Positions 7,277 through 13,390 of a stretch of 53,144 nucleotides of DNA are shown piece by piece. This stretch comes from Prevotella sp. Its GTDB lineage: Bacteria; Bacteroidota; Bacteroidia; Bacteroidales; Bacteroidaceae. The notes under the pieces were generated by a model that was given only the letters and a program-made list of their open reading frames with translations, searched no databases and was not told where the DNA came from. The first letter of the stretch is position 1. Each line of letters begins with the position of its first letter. The DNA is taken from NCBI GenBank assembly GCA_017478025.1, contig JAFVGZ010000023.1:1-53144 (forward strand). The letters are read 5' to 3'. The position numbers and the translations under genes were made by a program.

Positions 7277-8905
7277 TTAGAAATCTAACTTCCTACCACC
7301 TATAAACTCTTCATTTTGCACAACACCATTTGGAGCACTTTGGCTTAAAGAGGCACTTACAGCATTCTCGTTTGCCCATGAACGGATCTTGGTAAACTCA
7401 TCCTTACGCATTTGGCCCATTGGGACAACACGCTTGATAGTTGTCTCAAAGTCTTTCATTGACAAGTCGGCACTATTGTCACCATCTATCTTTCGTGAGA
7501 AAGACTGAATCAACGAATCAGCCACCCACGCTTCAAGTTCTGCTCCAGCCAAAACGACATCTTTTCCGAAAGTCTGTTCACCACTTAGAGATGCTAATTT
7601 GTCCAAATCAAACTTGCTTACGTCGCGCCCTAATTTAGAGATATGGATACCTAAAATCTTTTTGCGCTCCTCCGCTGTTGGGAAGTCCACAAAGAATATT
7701 TCGTCAAATCTTCCTTTGCGTAACAACTCCGGGGGTAATCCATTAATGTTGTTTGCTGTGGCAAATACAAAGACAGGAGCTGTTTTTTCCTGCATCCATG
7801 TTAGCAAATTACCAAACACGCGGGTTGATGTTCCGCCATCACCGCCTCCGCCAGAAGCACCAGACAAACCTTTCTCTATTTCGTCTATCCACAAGATTGA
7901 TGGAGAGATGGCTTCTGCTGTCTTCAATGCCATACGCATATTCGATTCTGAAGAGCCAACAATGCCTTGGAATATCTTACCCATATCCAGCCTCAACAAA
8001 GGCATATTCCAAGCTGTTGCCACACACTTAGCAGTTAATGACTTACCACAACCAGGAATACCAGTCAGCAAGACACCTTTTGGCGGTTTTACACCAAACT
8101 TCAAAGCCTCATCACCAAAGCAATGACTACGCAACTCCAGCCATTTCTTTAATGTCTGTAAGCCACCTACATCATTCAGATTCAACTGGCTATCAAAATA
8201 CTCCAAGATTCCTGTCTTCCTGATTATCTGTTTCTTTTCAGAAAGAATACCCTTCAAATCATTAGCATCAATCCGCCTATTGGAAACTAATGCCCTTGCA
8301 AAACTGTTGTCAATCTCCAGTTTCGTTAAGCCAACAGAAGCATCCACAAACTTTTCAAGCAGTTCGTTATTAACATCAATGGTAACGCCCTGCATCCCTT
8401 TATAATTGTTCAGGAAGGACGATATAATCTCCTTTACCTCTTCTCTTGATGGAAGGGGAAAATCCACTAATGTTATTTCTTTCTGCAAATCTGTCGTTAT
8501 TTCAAAAGTTGGAGCAATGATAATACAATTGCTAACATAACCTTTCTTTCTTATATTAATAGCAAAGTCTCTGAGTCGTCTGCGATTTACCGCAGGAGCC
8601 TTACTATTCAAATAGCCATCAGCATCGCAGAACACGAAAATGTTCCTACTTCCTTGCTCTTTAGCTCGATTCTCGCAGAACTTCAAAGCAGCAGTGAAGT
8701 CAAGAGTCTTGTCCTGACTTGCACTGCTACCGTTTGCAAATGTCACGCCATCAGTGGAGTTCCATATATACAACTCATGGTTAATGCTTTGAGCAATACC
8801 TTGTAGCTCTCTCAATACTCTTTCTTCCTCAAATGACTCAATTACTAAAACCGCATAGCGAGCCTTGATGTAATCTATGAGGCTTTTATTAAATGACTGA
8901 TCCAT
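7277..8905 (-). CDS. Ycf46-like AAA+ ATPase
   Basis: The 542-residue protein (ATG 8905; the in-frame codon at 8911 is TTG) matches the Ycf46 family. An N-terminal half of about 230 residues precedes a single AAA+ module. Walker A is GIPGCGKS (about 282-289), Walker B ILWIDEIEKG (about 337), sensor 1 ATANN (about 382), and the arginine-finger region LLRKGRFDEIFF (about 394). LRLDMGKIF and GSSESNMRMAL are hallmark Ycf46 segments. The N-terminal part (YAVLVIESFEEERVLREL, NIFVFCDADG, IIIAPTFE) looks like a degenerate P-loop domain. The protein ends EEFIGGRKLDF, sharing its tail with the two membrane proteins upstream. Ycf46 proteins are poorly characterised; in cyanobacteria they have been linked to inorganic carbon use. 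Here it sits with Ycf35-like and radical SAM genes. Confidence 0.88.
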   Translation of the reverse strand: MDQSFNKSLIDYIKARYAVLVIESFEEERVLRELQGIAQSINHELYIWNSTDGVTFANGSSASQDKTLDFTAALKFCENRAKEQGSRNIFVFCDADGYLNSKAPAVNRRRLRDFAINIRKKGYVSNCIIIAPTFEITTDLQKEITLVDFPLPSREEVKEIISSFLNNYKGMQGVTIDVNNELLEKFVDASVGLTKLEIDNSFARALVSNRRIDANDLKGILSEKKQIIRKTGILEYFDSQLNLNDVGGLQTLKKWLELRSHCFGDEALKFGVKPPKGVLLTGIPGCGKSLTAKCVATAWNMPLLRLDMGKIFQGIVGSSESNMRMALKTAEAISPSILWIDEIEKGLSGASGGGGDGGTSTRVFGNLLTWMQEKTAPVFVFATANNINGLPPELLRKGRFDEIFFVDFPTAEERKKILGIHISKLGRDVSKFDLDKLASLSGEQTFGKDVVLAGAELEAWVADSLIQSFSRKIDGDNSADLSMKDFETTIKRVVPMGQMRKDEFTKIRSWANENAVSASLSQSAPNGVVQNEEFIGGRKLDF

Positions 8906-8925
8906 AAACAATGATAATTAGTAGA

Positions 8926-9924
8926 TTAGAATTCCAACGTTCTACCAGATTCTATTGGAGTAGCATCGCGCAAATTACCAAGAATAGTATCACTTATATC
9001 TATCGTTCGTACATCAATGCCTTCATTTTTATCACTTACTGAAGGCTTGGGTTCATTATTTACAGAAACTCTTCTTCGAGATGCAATTTTTTCGTCTGTC
9101 TTACCTAACACAACCGCATCTAATGTTGTAAGGAACTTCTTAAAAAATAAGTCAGGATTACTTGTAAGCTTGTCATACAAGTTCATATGTAAACTCAGGT
9201 TAGTATTATCTATAAACTCTACATACAAGCAAGACGAGCTTGAAGTCAAGTTAACTACTCCTTCTGTATTAATTCGTCCAATTTTCGCAATATCTTTTAG
9301 GAATTTATTCATTAATGACCATTTTGAGCCATCATAAAAAGCAAACAATAACTTCTTGTCTGTTAGTAGCATAATGTTACTACCATCGGAGGGCTTATTT
9401 GAAGTATCAAAATTGAGATAACTTGCTTGTATTTTCTCATCGACTTCCATTCCAAGTAAATCTGAGACTTCCATATTTGCCACGAAATCTACATCTTCAT
9501 GAACAGCAAACGACTTCTGTGCAGCATATAATGCGATCAATACTGCTACCAAATAGAAAATATTCTGGACTTTGAATTCATATAATGATAAAAGGACTAT
9601 TATTATAACACCTCCTATCGTGAAATACTTGTACAACTTTGACATTTTTTCCTTTGATAACCTCCAGAAAAAGAAAGACTTCTCAGGTTTGTATTTTCCA
9701 CCACTAAAAAGGACATATGCAGCAGCAATTCCCATCAGAAGAGCTACAAAAGCAAGAATCCCCGTGATAAAACCGTCAGCAAAAATAGCTACAAGGACTG
9801 CTGTTAATATCCATATGGGAAGAGACACCCACATCATGATTTTCATCATAGACCCTTTAAAACTTCCCATTATTCTGGGATACAAATTGATTGGCTTAAT
9901 AATCGAAATTGCATTCATAACCAT
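8926..9924 (-). CDS. four-TM membrane protein with cytosolic PH-like domain (paralogue A)
   Basis: The 332-residue protein has four predicted TM helices in two hairpins (about 28-48, 52-73, 101-117, 120-137), separated by a basic loop with KYKPEKSF. A soluble domain of about 190 residues follows, opening with SFAVHEDVDFV. Strand-rich segments such as IMLLTDKKLLFAFYDG and CLYVEFIDNTNLSLHM suggest a bacterial PH-like fold (inference). A linker (SRRRVSVNNEPKP) leads to a conserved C-terminus ending ATPIESGRTLEF. It is homologous over its full length to the product of 10104-11123. Its start overlaps a remnant of a radical SAM gene, and the ATPase gene follows after 20 nt. Confidence 0.85.
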   Translation of the reverse strand: MVMNAISIIKPINLYPRIMGSFKGSMMKIMMWVSLPIWILTAVLVAIFADGFITGILAFVALLMGIAAAYVLFSGGKYKPEKSFFFWRLSKEKMSKLYKYFTIGGVIIIVLLSLYEFKVQNIFYLVAVLIALYAAQKSFAVHEDVDFVANMEVSDLLGMEVDEKIQASYLNFDTSNKPSDGSNIMLLTDKKLLFAFYDGSKWSLMNKFLKDIAKIGRINTEGVVNLTSSSSCLYVEFIDNTNLSLHMNLYDKLTSNPDLFFKKFLTTLDAVVLGKTDEKIASRRRVSVNNEPKPSVSDKNEGIDVRTIDISDTILGNLRDATPIESGRTLEF

Positions 9925-10081
9925 TTGTTTTTTGATTGTTAATATTATTTGTTTTAAAAATTCCCGTTTTAGTTATCGTTTCTTTGTTTATAACATACTC
10001 TATAATTTGTTTCGGATTGAAGTGGTTTATATCTATCCTATCAGAAGATAGAACCAACTTCTTTCCACGACAAGACTTTTT
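9896..10081 (-). pseudogene. remnant of a duplicated radical SAM gene 3' end
   Basis: Between the two paralogous membrane genes, the bottom strand keeps an open frame of 61 codons with no start. It aligns closely with the C-terminus of the radical SAM protein encoded at 11110-11649. The remnant has GKKLVLSSDRIDINHFNPK, where the intact gene has GKKFVQTSERVDIDYFKPK. Both then continue with II/IVEYV(I/L)NK and TITKTGIFK / IITKTGIFK. The frame ends at 9896, overlapping the start of the downstream membrane gene just as the intact gene overlaps its neighbour. It is the scar of a tandem duplication of [radical SAM 3' end + membrane gene]. Confidence 0.85.
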
Positions 10082-10103
10082 TCATATTAATCAATATGCT
10101 TTA

Positions 10104-11123
10104 TTACAATTCTAATACTCTGCCTGATTCAACAGGTGTTGCATTTCTGAGTTTTTCTATCACATCATTGTTGAGATCCAATCTACGTGTTTCCTTATTC
10201 TCGCTTTGCTGACTTTCGGTAGGCTTTGTATCATGATTGACAGAAACTCTACGACGAGAAGATATTTCTTCATCTACAGTTCCTAAAACAACAGCATCTA
10301 AAACATTAAGGAATTTTCTCAAAAATAGCCATGAGTTACTTGTAGCTTTATCATAGGCCTCCATATGAAGCATAATACTTGTGTTATCCGCAAAAACCAA
10401 TTTAAAGTGTATTTTTTGATGATTATAGCTGTCATCAAAGATTCCTATTTTAACTATTTCATTTATATTTTTCTTCACGAAGGCCCATTTCCCATTTTCC
10501 AAGAAAGAGAAATAGATTTTCTTATCAGAAACAATCATTAAGTTCGCATCGTCTTGGAGACTATTGTTATTTGAGGAGTCGAAATTTTGATAAGTAGCCT
10601 GAATCTTTTCACCGATCTCTACACCCACAATACTTTCTATCTCTGACGAAGTAACAAAATCCACATCTTCATGAACCTTAAAAGATTTGTTTGTATAATA
10701 AATAGCATATGCTATACCAAAGATACCTGTGAATGCATATCCCATCCATGATTGTATCTTCTGCTCTTCCATATATCCAAAATAGCAAATCATACATATT
10801 ATTATGATTGCGGCAATTCCTACGTATGTTGTAGTTTTCAATATTTTTTTGTTAGTTCCTCTTATTCCCCCAAATGATTCTTTAGGTTTATATGTTGTCT
10901 CTTTGCCAAATAAGGTATATAGAAATAGCCATGTACAAAGCAGAAATAACAACAAACATAATACCATCATAAATGTTGCACCATCGTCAAAAGCTATCTT
11001 GCAACCAAATAATGAACATATTATAATTATAGGTATAAGTCCATAGTATATCCATTTCGATTTTCTATAGCCATTTATATCACCATACATTTCCTCTCCC
11101 TTACAAATTTTAATCTGTTCCAT
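10104..11123 (-). CDS. four-TM membrane protein with cytosolic PH-like domain (paralogue B)
   Basis: The 339-residue protein has the same plan as paralogue A. Four TM helices (about 25-45, 49-72, 97-117, 124-143) have a loop with TYKPKESF between the pairs. A cytosolic domain starts SFKVHEDVDFV and contains GEKIQATYQNFDSS and LMIVSDKKIYFSFLENGKW. It ends ATPVESGRVLEL, nearly the same tail as paralogue A. The start codon overlaps the last 14 nt of the radical SAM gene, so translation is probably coupled. No enzymatic motif is seen. A membrane anchor or sensor for the neighbouring cytosolic proteins is my inference. Confidence 0.85.
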   Translation of the reverse strand: MEQIKICKGEEMYGDINGYRKSKWIYYGLIPIIIICSLFGCKIAFDDGATFMMVLCLLLFLLCTWLFLYTLFGKETTYKPKESFGGIRGTNKKILKTTTYVGIAAIIIICMICYFGYMEEQKIQSWMGYAFTGIFGIAYAIYYTNKSFKVHEDVDFVTSSEIESIVGVEIGEKIQATYQNFDSSNNNSLQDDANLMIVSDKKIYFSFLENGKWAFVKKNINEIVKIGIFDDSYNHQKIHFKLVFADNTSIMLHMEAYDKATSNSWLFLRKFLNVLDAVVLGTVDEEISSRRRVSVNHDTKPTESQQSENKETRRLDLNNDVIEKLRNATPVESGRVLEL

Positions 11124-11649
11124 AATTGTTTAATTTAAATATTCCTGTTTTTGTTATAATATCTTTATTTAGTACATACTCAACTATCAGTTTTGGCTTG
11201 AAATAGTCAATGTCGACTCTTTCAGAAGTCTGAACAAATTTCTTCCCTAAATAAGGATGTGGCAAAGATGAATCATAGCGTCCTATTATTGACAGGTCTG
11301 CGAGCTTTATGACATTCATCAAATTTCTATTTGAAATGACATCTTCATAGTGATAACCAGAATAGAGAATTGTAGTAACACGTTTATCAACACCTGTCAA
11401 TAATGATTGCATCTGGTTCGGATAATCTAGCGGTTCGCCTCCAGAAATCGTAATGCCTTCTATACTATCGTCATCGTTAATCATTTTCACCAAATCAGCA
11501 ACATCAACCAAATGCTCTTTCGTATAAGGATGCGTCTCAGGATTGAAGCATCCCTTACAATTGAACTTGCAACCCTGTACCCAGATTACCAAACGATTAC
11601 CTGGGCCATTTATGCGAGAGTGGCATATGTTATTGATTGGTAAATACAT
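11110..11649 (-). CDS. NrdG-like radical SAM protein (4Fe-4S activase type)
   Basis: The 179-residue product is a short radical SAM enzyme of the NrdG/PflA activase type. It has Cys-x3-Cys-x2-Cys in WVQGCKFNCKGCFNPETH (Cys27, 31, 34) and the SAM-binding ISGGEPLDYP (about 68). I use ATG 11649; the upstream in-frame codon 11658 is TTG and overlaps the previous stop. Such activases use a 4Fe-4S cluster and S-adenosylmethionine to abstract a hydrogen from a partner protein, classically a glycine of a glycyl-radical enzyme. No glycyl-radical enzyme is encoded in the window, so the target is unknown and may be a product of this operon. A copy of its 3' end lies at 9896-10081. Confidence 0.87.
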   Translation of the reverse strand: MYLPINNICHSRINGPGNRLVIWVQGCKFNCKGCFNPETHPYTKEHLVDVADLVKMINDDDSIEGITISGGEPLDYPNQMQSLLTGVDKRVTTILYSGYHYEDVISNRNLMNVIKLADLSIIGRYDSSLPHPYLGKKFVQTSERVDIDYFKPKLIVEYVLNKDIITKTGIFKLNNYGTD

Positions 11650-11654
11650 TGAGC

Positions 11655-12278
11655 TCAAAAACTAAGACTTAACACTTGAATAACTTCATCGTCAACTTGC
11701 ATTTCGACTTCTTGCTTCCATTCTGTTTTCAGTTCTGACGTTGGCTGAGACAGTACGTCTTCAATATCTTCCGTCAACTTTGTACAGAAGTCACCCTTCA
11801 CACCTTTTACGTCCTCTACGATCTGATTGTTCTCTGAAAGAACAGATAGAGTGTATTCAAGATTAGGGCCGAAGTTAACTATTAAGCCATTAGGTTGTTT
11901 ATTCACTTCATACCTTGTAGCATTCAAATCAAGTTTTCTCAATACTTTGTCAACAGCTACTTCAATATAAGCATTCCGAAATTGGTCTGCTATTATCTTG
12001 TCCTCGTTAGGATTGTAACCTTGATGGTGCTCTACAAAGAGTTCATACTTGTCTTGCTCAACACGACAGACAAAGATATGCCCTCCTTCTATTTCACCAA
12101 CAATAGCACGATATTGCTTACTTCCAGCATATCCTAACCTTCCTAATATTTGCTTGGCAAAGTCTGAAGAAAAATCGCAAACCATTTCAGTAGAGCACTT
12201 GATGTTCATCTTCCGAAATGCCTTCACTATGGCATCCTCACTCGTATATGAGAAATCGAATTTTGTACAATGTGACAT
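11655..12278 (-). CDS. Ycf35-like DUF1257 + DUF2997 fusion protein
   Basis: The 207-residue cytoplasmic protein appears to fuse two families that are usually separate neighbouring genes. Residues 1-115 (MSHCTKFDFSYTSEDAIVKAF..., KIIADQFRNAYIEVAVDKVL) match the DUF1257/Ycf35 plan, including the characteristic MSH start and the C-terminal 'QxYAY'-like helix. Residues about 130-190 match DUF2997: a strand with GLIVNFGPNLEYTLSVL, then VEDVKGVKGDFCTKLTEDIEDV with the family's VxGVKG-x-C. Ycf35 and Ycf46 homologues co-occur in cyanobacteria, supporting a shared job here. The gene precedes the radical SAM gene by 5 nt. Assignments are from motif memory, not a profile search. Confidence 0.78.
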   Translation of the reverse strand: MSHCTKFDFSYTSEDAIVKAFRKMNIKCSTEMVCDFSSDFAKQILGRLGYAGSKQYRAIVGEIEGGHIFVCRVEQDKYELFVEHHQGYNPNEDKIIADQFRNAYIEVAVDKVLRKLDLNATRYEVNKQPNGLIVNFGPNLEYTLSVLSENNQIVEDVKGVKGDFCTKLTEDIEDVLSQPTSELKTEWKQEVEMQVDDEVIQVLSLSF

Positions 12279-12283
12279 ACACG

Positions 12284-12400
12284 TTATTTTTCTTCTAGAA
12301 TAATACCTTTACCCTTTGTATTGGGATTTACAATTGGTTTACGAGGAGTAGGTTCAACATCGTTTTTCTCACGTTTTACTTGTTCATTTAAATTACACAT
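12284..12400 (-). CDS. tiny basic protein at the head of the operon
   Basis: An ATG at 12400 opens a 38-codon frame starting MCNLNEQVKREKNDV and ending KGKGIILEEK, 5 nt before the DUF1257/DUF2997 gene. The longer frame from 12466 begins with TTG and runs into the leader RNA, so I prefer the ATG. No family is recognised. The A-rich 3' end of this frame supplies the ribosome-binding region of the next gene. It may be a real small protein or merely leader sequence. Confidence 0.45.
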   Translation of the reverse strand: MCNLNEQVKREKNDVEPTPRKPIVNPNTKGKGIILEEK

Positions 12401-12472
12401 AGTACAGATTGCATTATCATTGGCTCTATGATTATTTATATAGTTATAGGTTAATAGCCACAACAAAAAGAA

Positions 12473-12544
12473 GTGTGAGCCTGTCAGCTAATCTAACTGA
12501 TAGGCCTTGGACTGCCCGGAAAAAAGATTAGAAACAGCTCACAC
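12473..12544 (-). terminator. terminator-like hairpin with U-tract at the end of the leader RNA
   Basis: On the bottom strand GUGUGAGC pairs with GCUCACAC, then UGU with ACA, then UAAUCU with AGAUUA, about 17 bp in all around a loop of about 30 nt, followed at once by UUCUUUUU. This is the expected form of an intrinsic terminator and would end transcription before the operon's first gene. Confidence 0.6.
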
Positions 12545-12613
12545 CCTTGTATGATGTATTGGATACAATCCACTACTATCATAACCAAGGGAAGAACGTC
12601 CAAACCTTTCCAT
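12539..12613 (-). CDS. possible 24-codon leader peptide inside the leader RNA
   Basis: ATG at 12613 opens a 24-codon frame (MERFGRSSLGYDSS...) that ends with TGA inside the 5' arm of the terminator-like hairpin. A ribosome reaching that stop would cover the hairpin base and could favour read-through. This could be chance, since the same bases are strongly paired in the RNA. Confidence 0.25.
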   Translation of the reverse strand: MERFGRSSLGYDSSGLYPIHHTRV

Positions 12614-12701
12614 TTTTCCAGATGAGTGTCCAAGTTCATCAGTTTGGAAAAAGCTAAACGCTTCCTATGTTATGTTTGCGACGGTCCATCCGTCACAGGT
12701 G

Positions 12702-12709
12702 CAAAGATA
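12702..12709 (-). promoter_or_regulatory. -7 promoter element TATCTTTG of the leader RNA and operon
   Basis: The bottom strand reads TATCTTTG followed by CACC, matching TAnnTTTG. The -33 region has TTTC and not TTTG. It is the only good leftward promoter I found upstream of the operon. Confidence 0.55.
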
Positions 12710-12889
12710 AGCATTTATTTTGAAACGACGTTCATTGTGAGCTGTATATTTACATTTTTTAATACTCCATGCTTCATGGTCATGTTTTATTGTAATGCTG
12801 CATGGCTATCGCTTTTCAAGGGATTATAAGTGCGAAGTTATACATTCTTTTTCGGGGAAAGGCACCTTGCTCCGTTGTTTCTTTTCTTG

Positions 12890-13180
12890 TTAGCGTAACA
12901 TCTGTATCTGCACGGAGCCGCCTTTGGACATGAAGCGCATCTGGGAGCCGTTGTAGTTCTTAGGATAAACCACGCAGATGTTGCCTGTCCCCTCCCATAT
13001 CTCTACGCCACCATTGAGGCCTGTCTGCCTGAGGTCGCCATCATACCATATCAGTACCCCTCCACGACTCAGACATCTTGAGGGTTGAGAACCATAGAAA
13101 TAAGCCGTGCCATAGGTCCAATCTGCCTTTGCTGTTGTAAGTAAGCCGCAGAAGAGTAATAAGAACATCATTCGTTTCAT
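12890..13180 (-). CDS. small exported protein of unknown function
   Basis: The 96-residue product begins MKRMMFLLLFCGLLTTAKAD, a clear Sec signal peptide. The mature part of about 76 residues is rich in Gly, Tyr and Trp (WTYGTAYFYGSQPS, GGVLIWYDGDLRQTGLNGG, GSQMRFMSKGGSVQIQM), typical of a small beta-structured secreted protein. I choose ATG 13180 over 13207, because the promoter at 13228-13221 would leave only about 7 nt before 13207. The family is not recognised. It is a separate transcription unit from the operon at 6.6-12.7 kb. Confidence 0.7.
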   Translation of the reverse strand: MKRMMFLLLFCGLLTTAKADWTYGTAYFYGSQPSRCLSRGGVLIWYDGDLRQTGLNGGVEIWEGTGNICVVYPKNYNGSQMRFMSKGGSVQIQMLR

Positions 13181-13220
13181 AATCTCATAGTTTAAAATGT
13201 TAGACATAAATTTTCAACGG

Positions 13221-13228
13221 CAAAGGTA
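13221..13228 (-). promoter_or_regulatory. -7 promoter element TACCTTTG
   Basis: The bottom strand reads TACCTTTG, 41 nt before the ATG at 13180. It fixes the start choice of the small exported protein. Confidence 0.55.
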
Positions 13229-13390
13229 GGTAAAGAATATGAAAAATGGAAGAAACAGCGTGACCATTTCTTCCATTTTGCGAAAAAGTGTGGGAATCAT
13301 CTTCACGCCTTCGTTTCTTGATATTCTATCATCAATTCATCAGCCAGATACTCATCGCTTCGGCAATGCGCCAAATTAATTGCGATGTTT

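Larger units (their letters stand above)
12466..12700 (-). ncRNA. structured leader RNA / candidate attenuator of the operon
   Basis: Downstream of a leftward -7 element the bottom strand can fold into successive hairpins. These are 12694-12680 (GACGG/CCGTC), 12647-12600 (CCAAAC/GUUUGG around GAUGA/UCAUC), 12591-12544 (CCCUUG, UAUGAU, GUA and GGAU, each paired), and 12544-12473 (GUGUGAGC/GCUCACAC, UAAUCU/AGAUUA). The last is followed by UUCUUUUU, a terminator-like U-tract. No other promoter is visible before the operon, so the genes may be reached by read-through. It could equally be a stand-alone small RNA. It did not match a riboswitch class I can recall. Confidence 0.6.

Noticed and set aside
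11110-11658. Radical SAM gene as anaerobic ribonucleotide reductase activase (nrdG)
   Set aside because: No nrdD is adjacent, and the operon context (Ycf46, DUF1257/DUF2997) is different, so the symbol was not assigned.
12466-12700. Leader RNA as a retron or diversity-generating template
   Set aside because: No reverse transcriptase is encoded anywhere nearby.
12626-12829. Rightward 67-codon frame across the leader RNA promoter
   Set aside because: It is antisense to the leader promoter and hairpins and has no promoter of its own.
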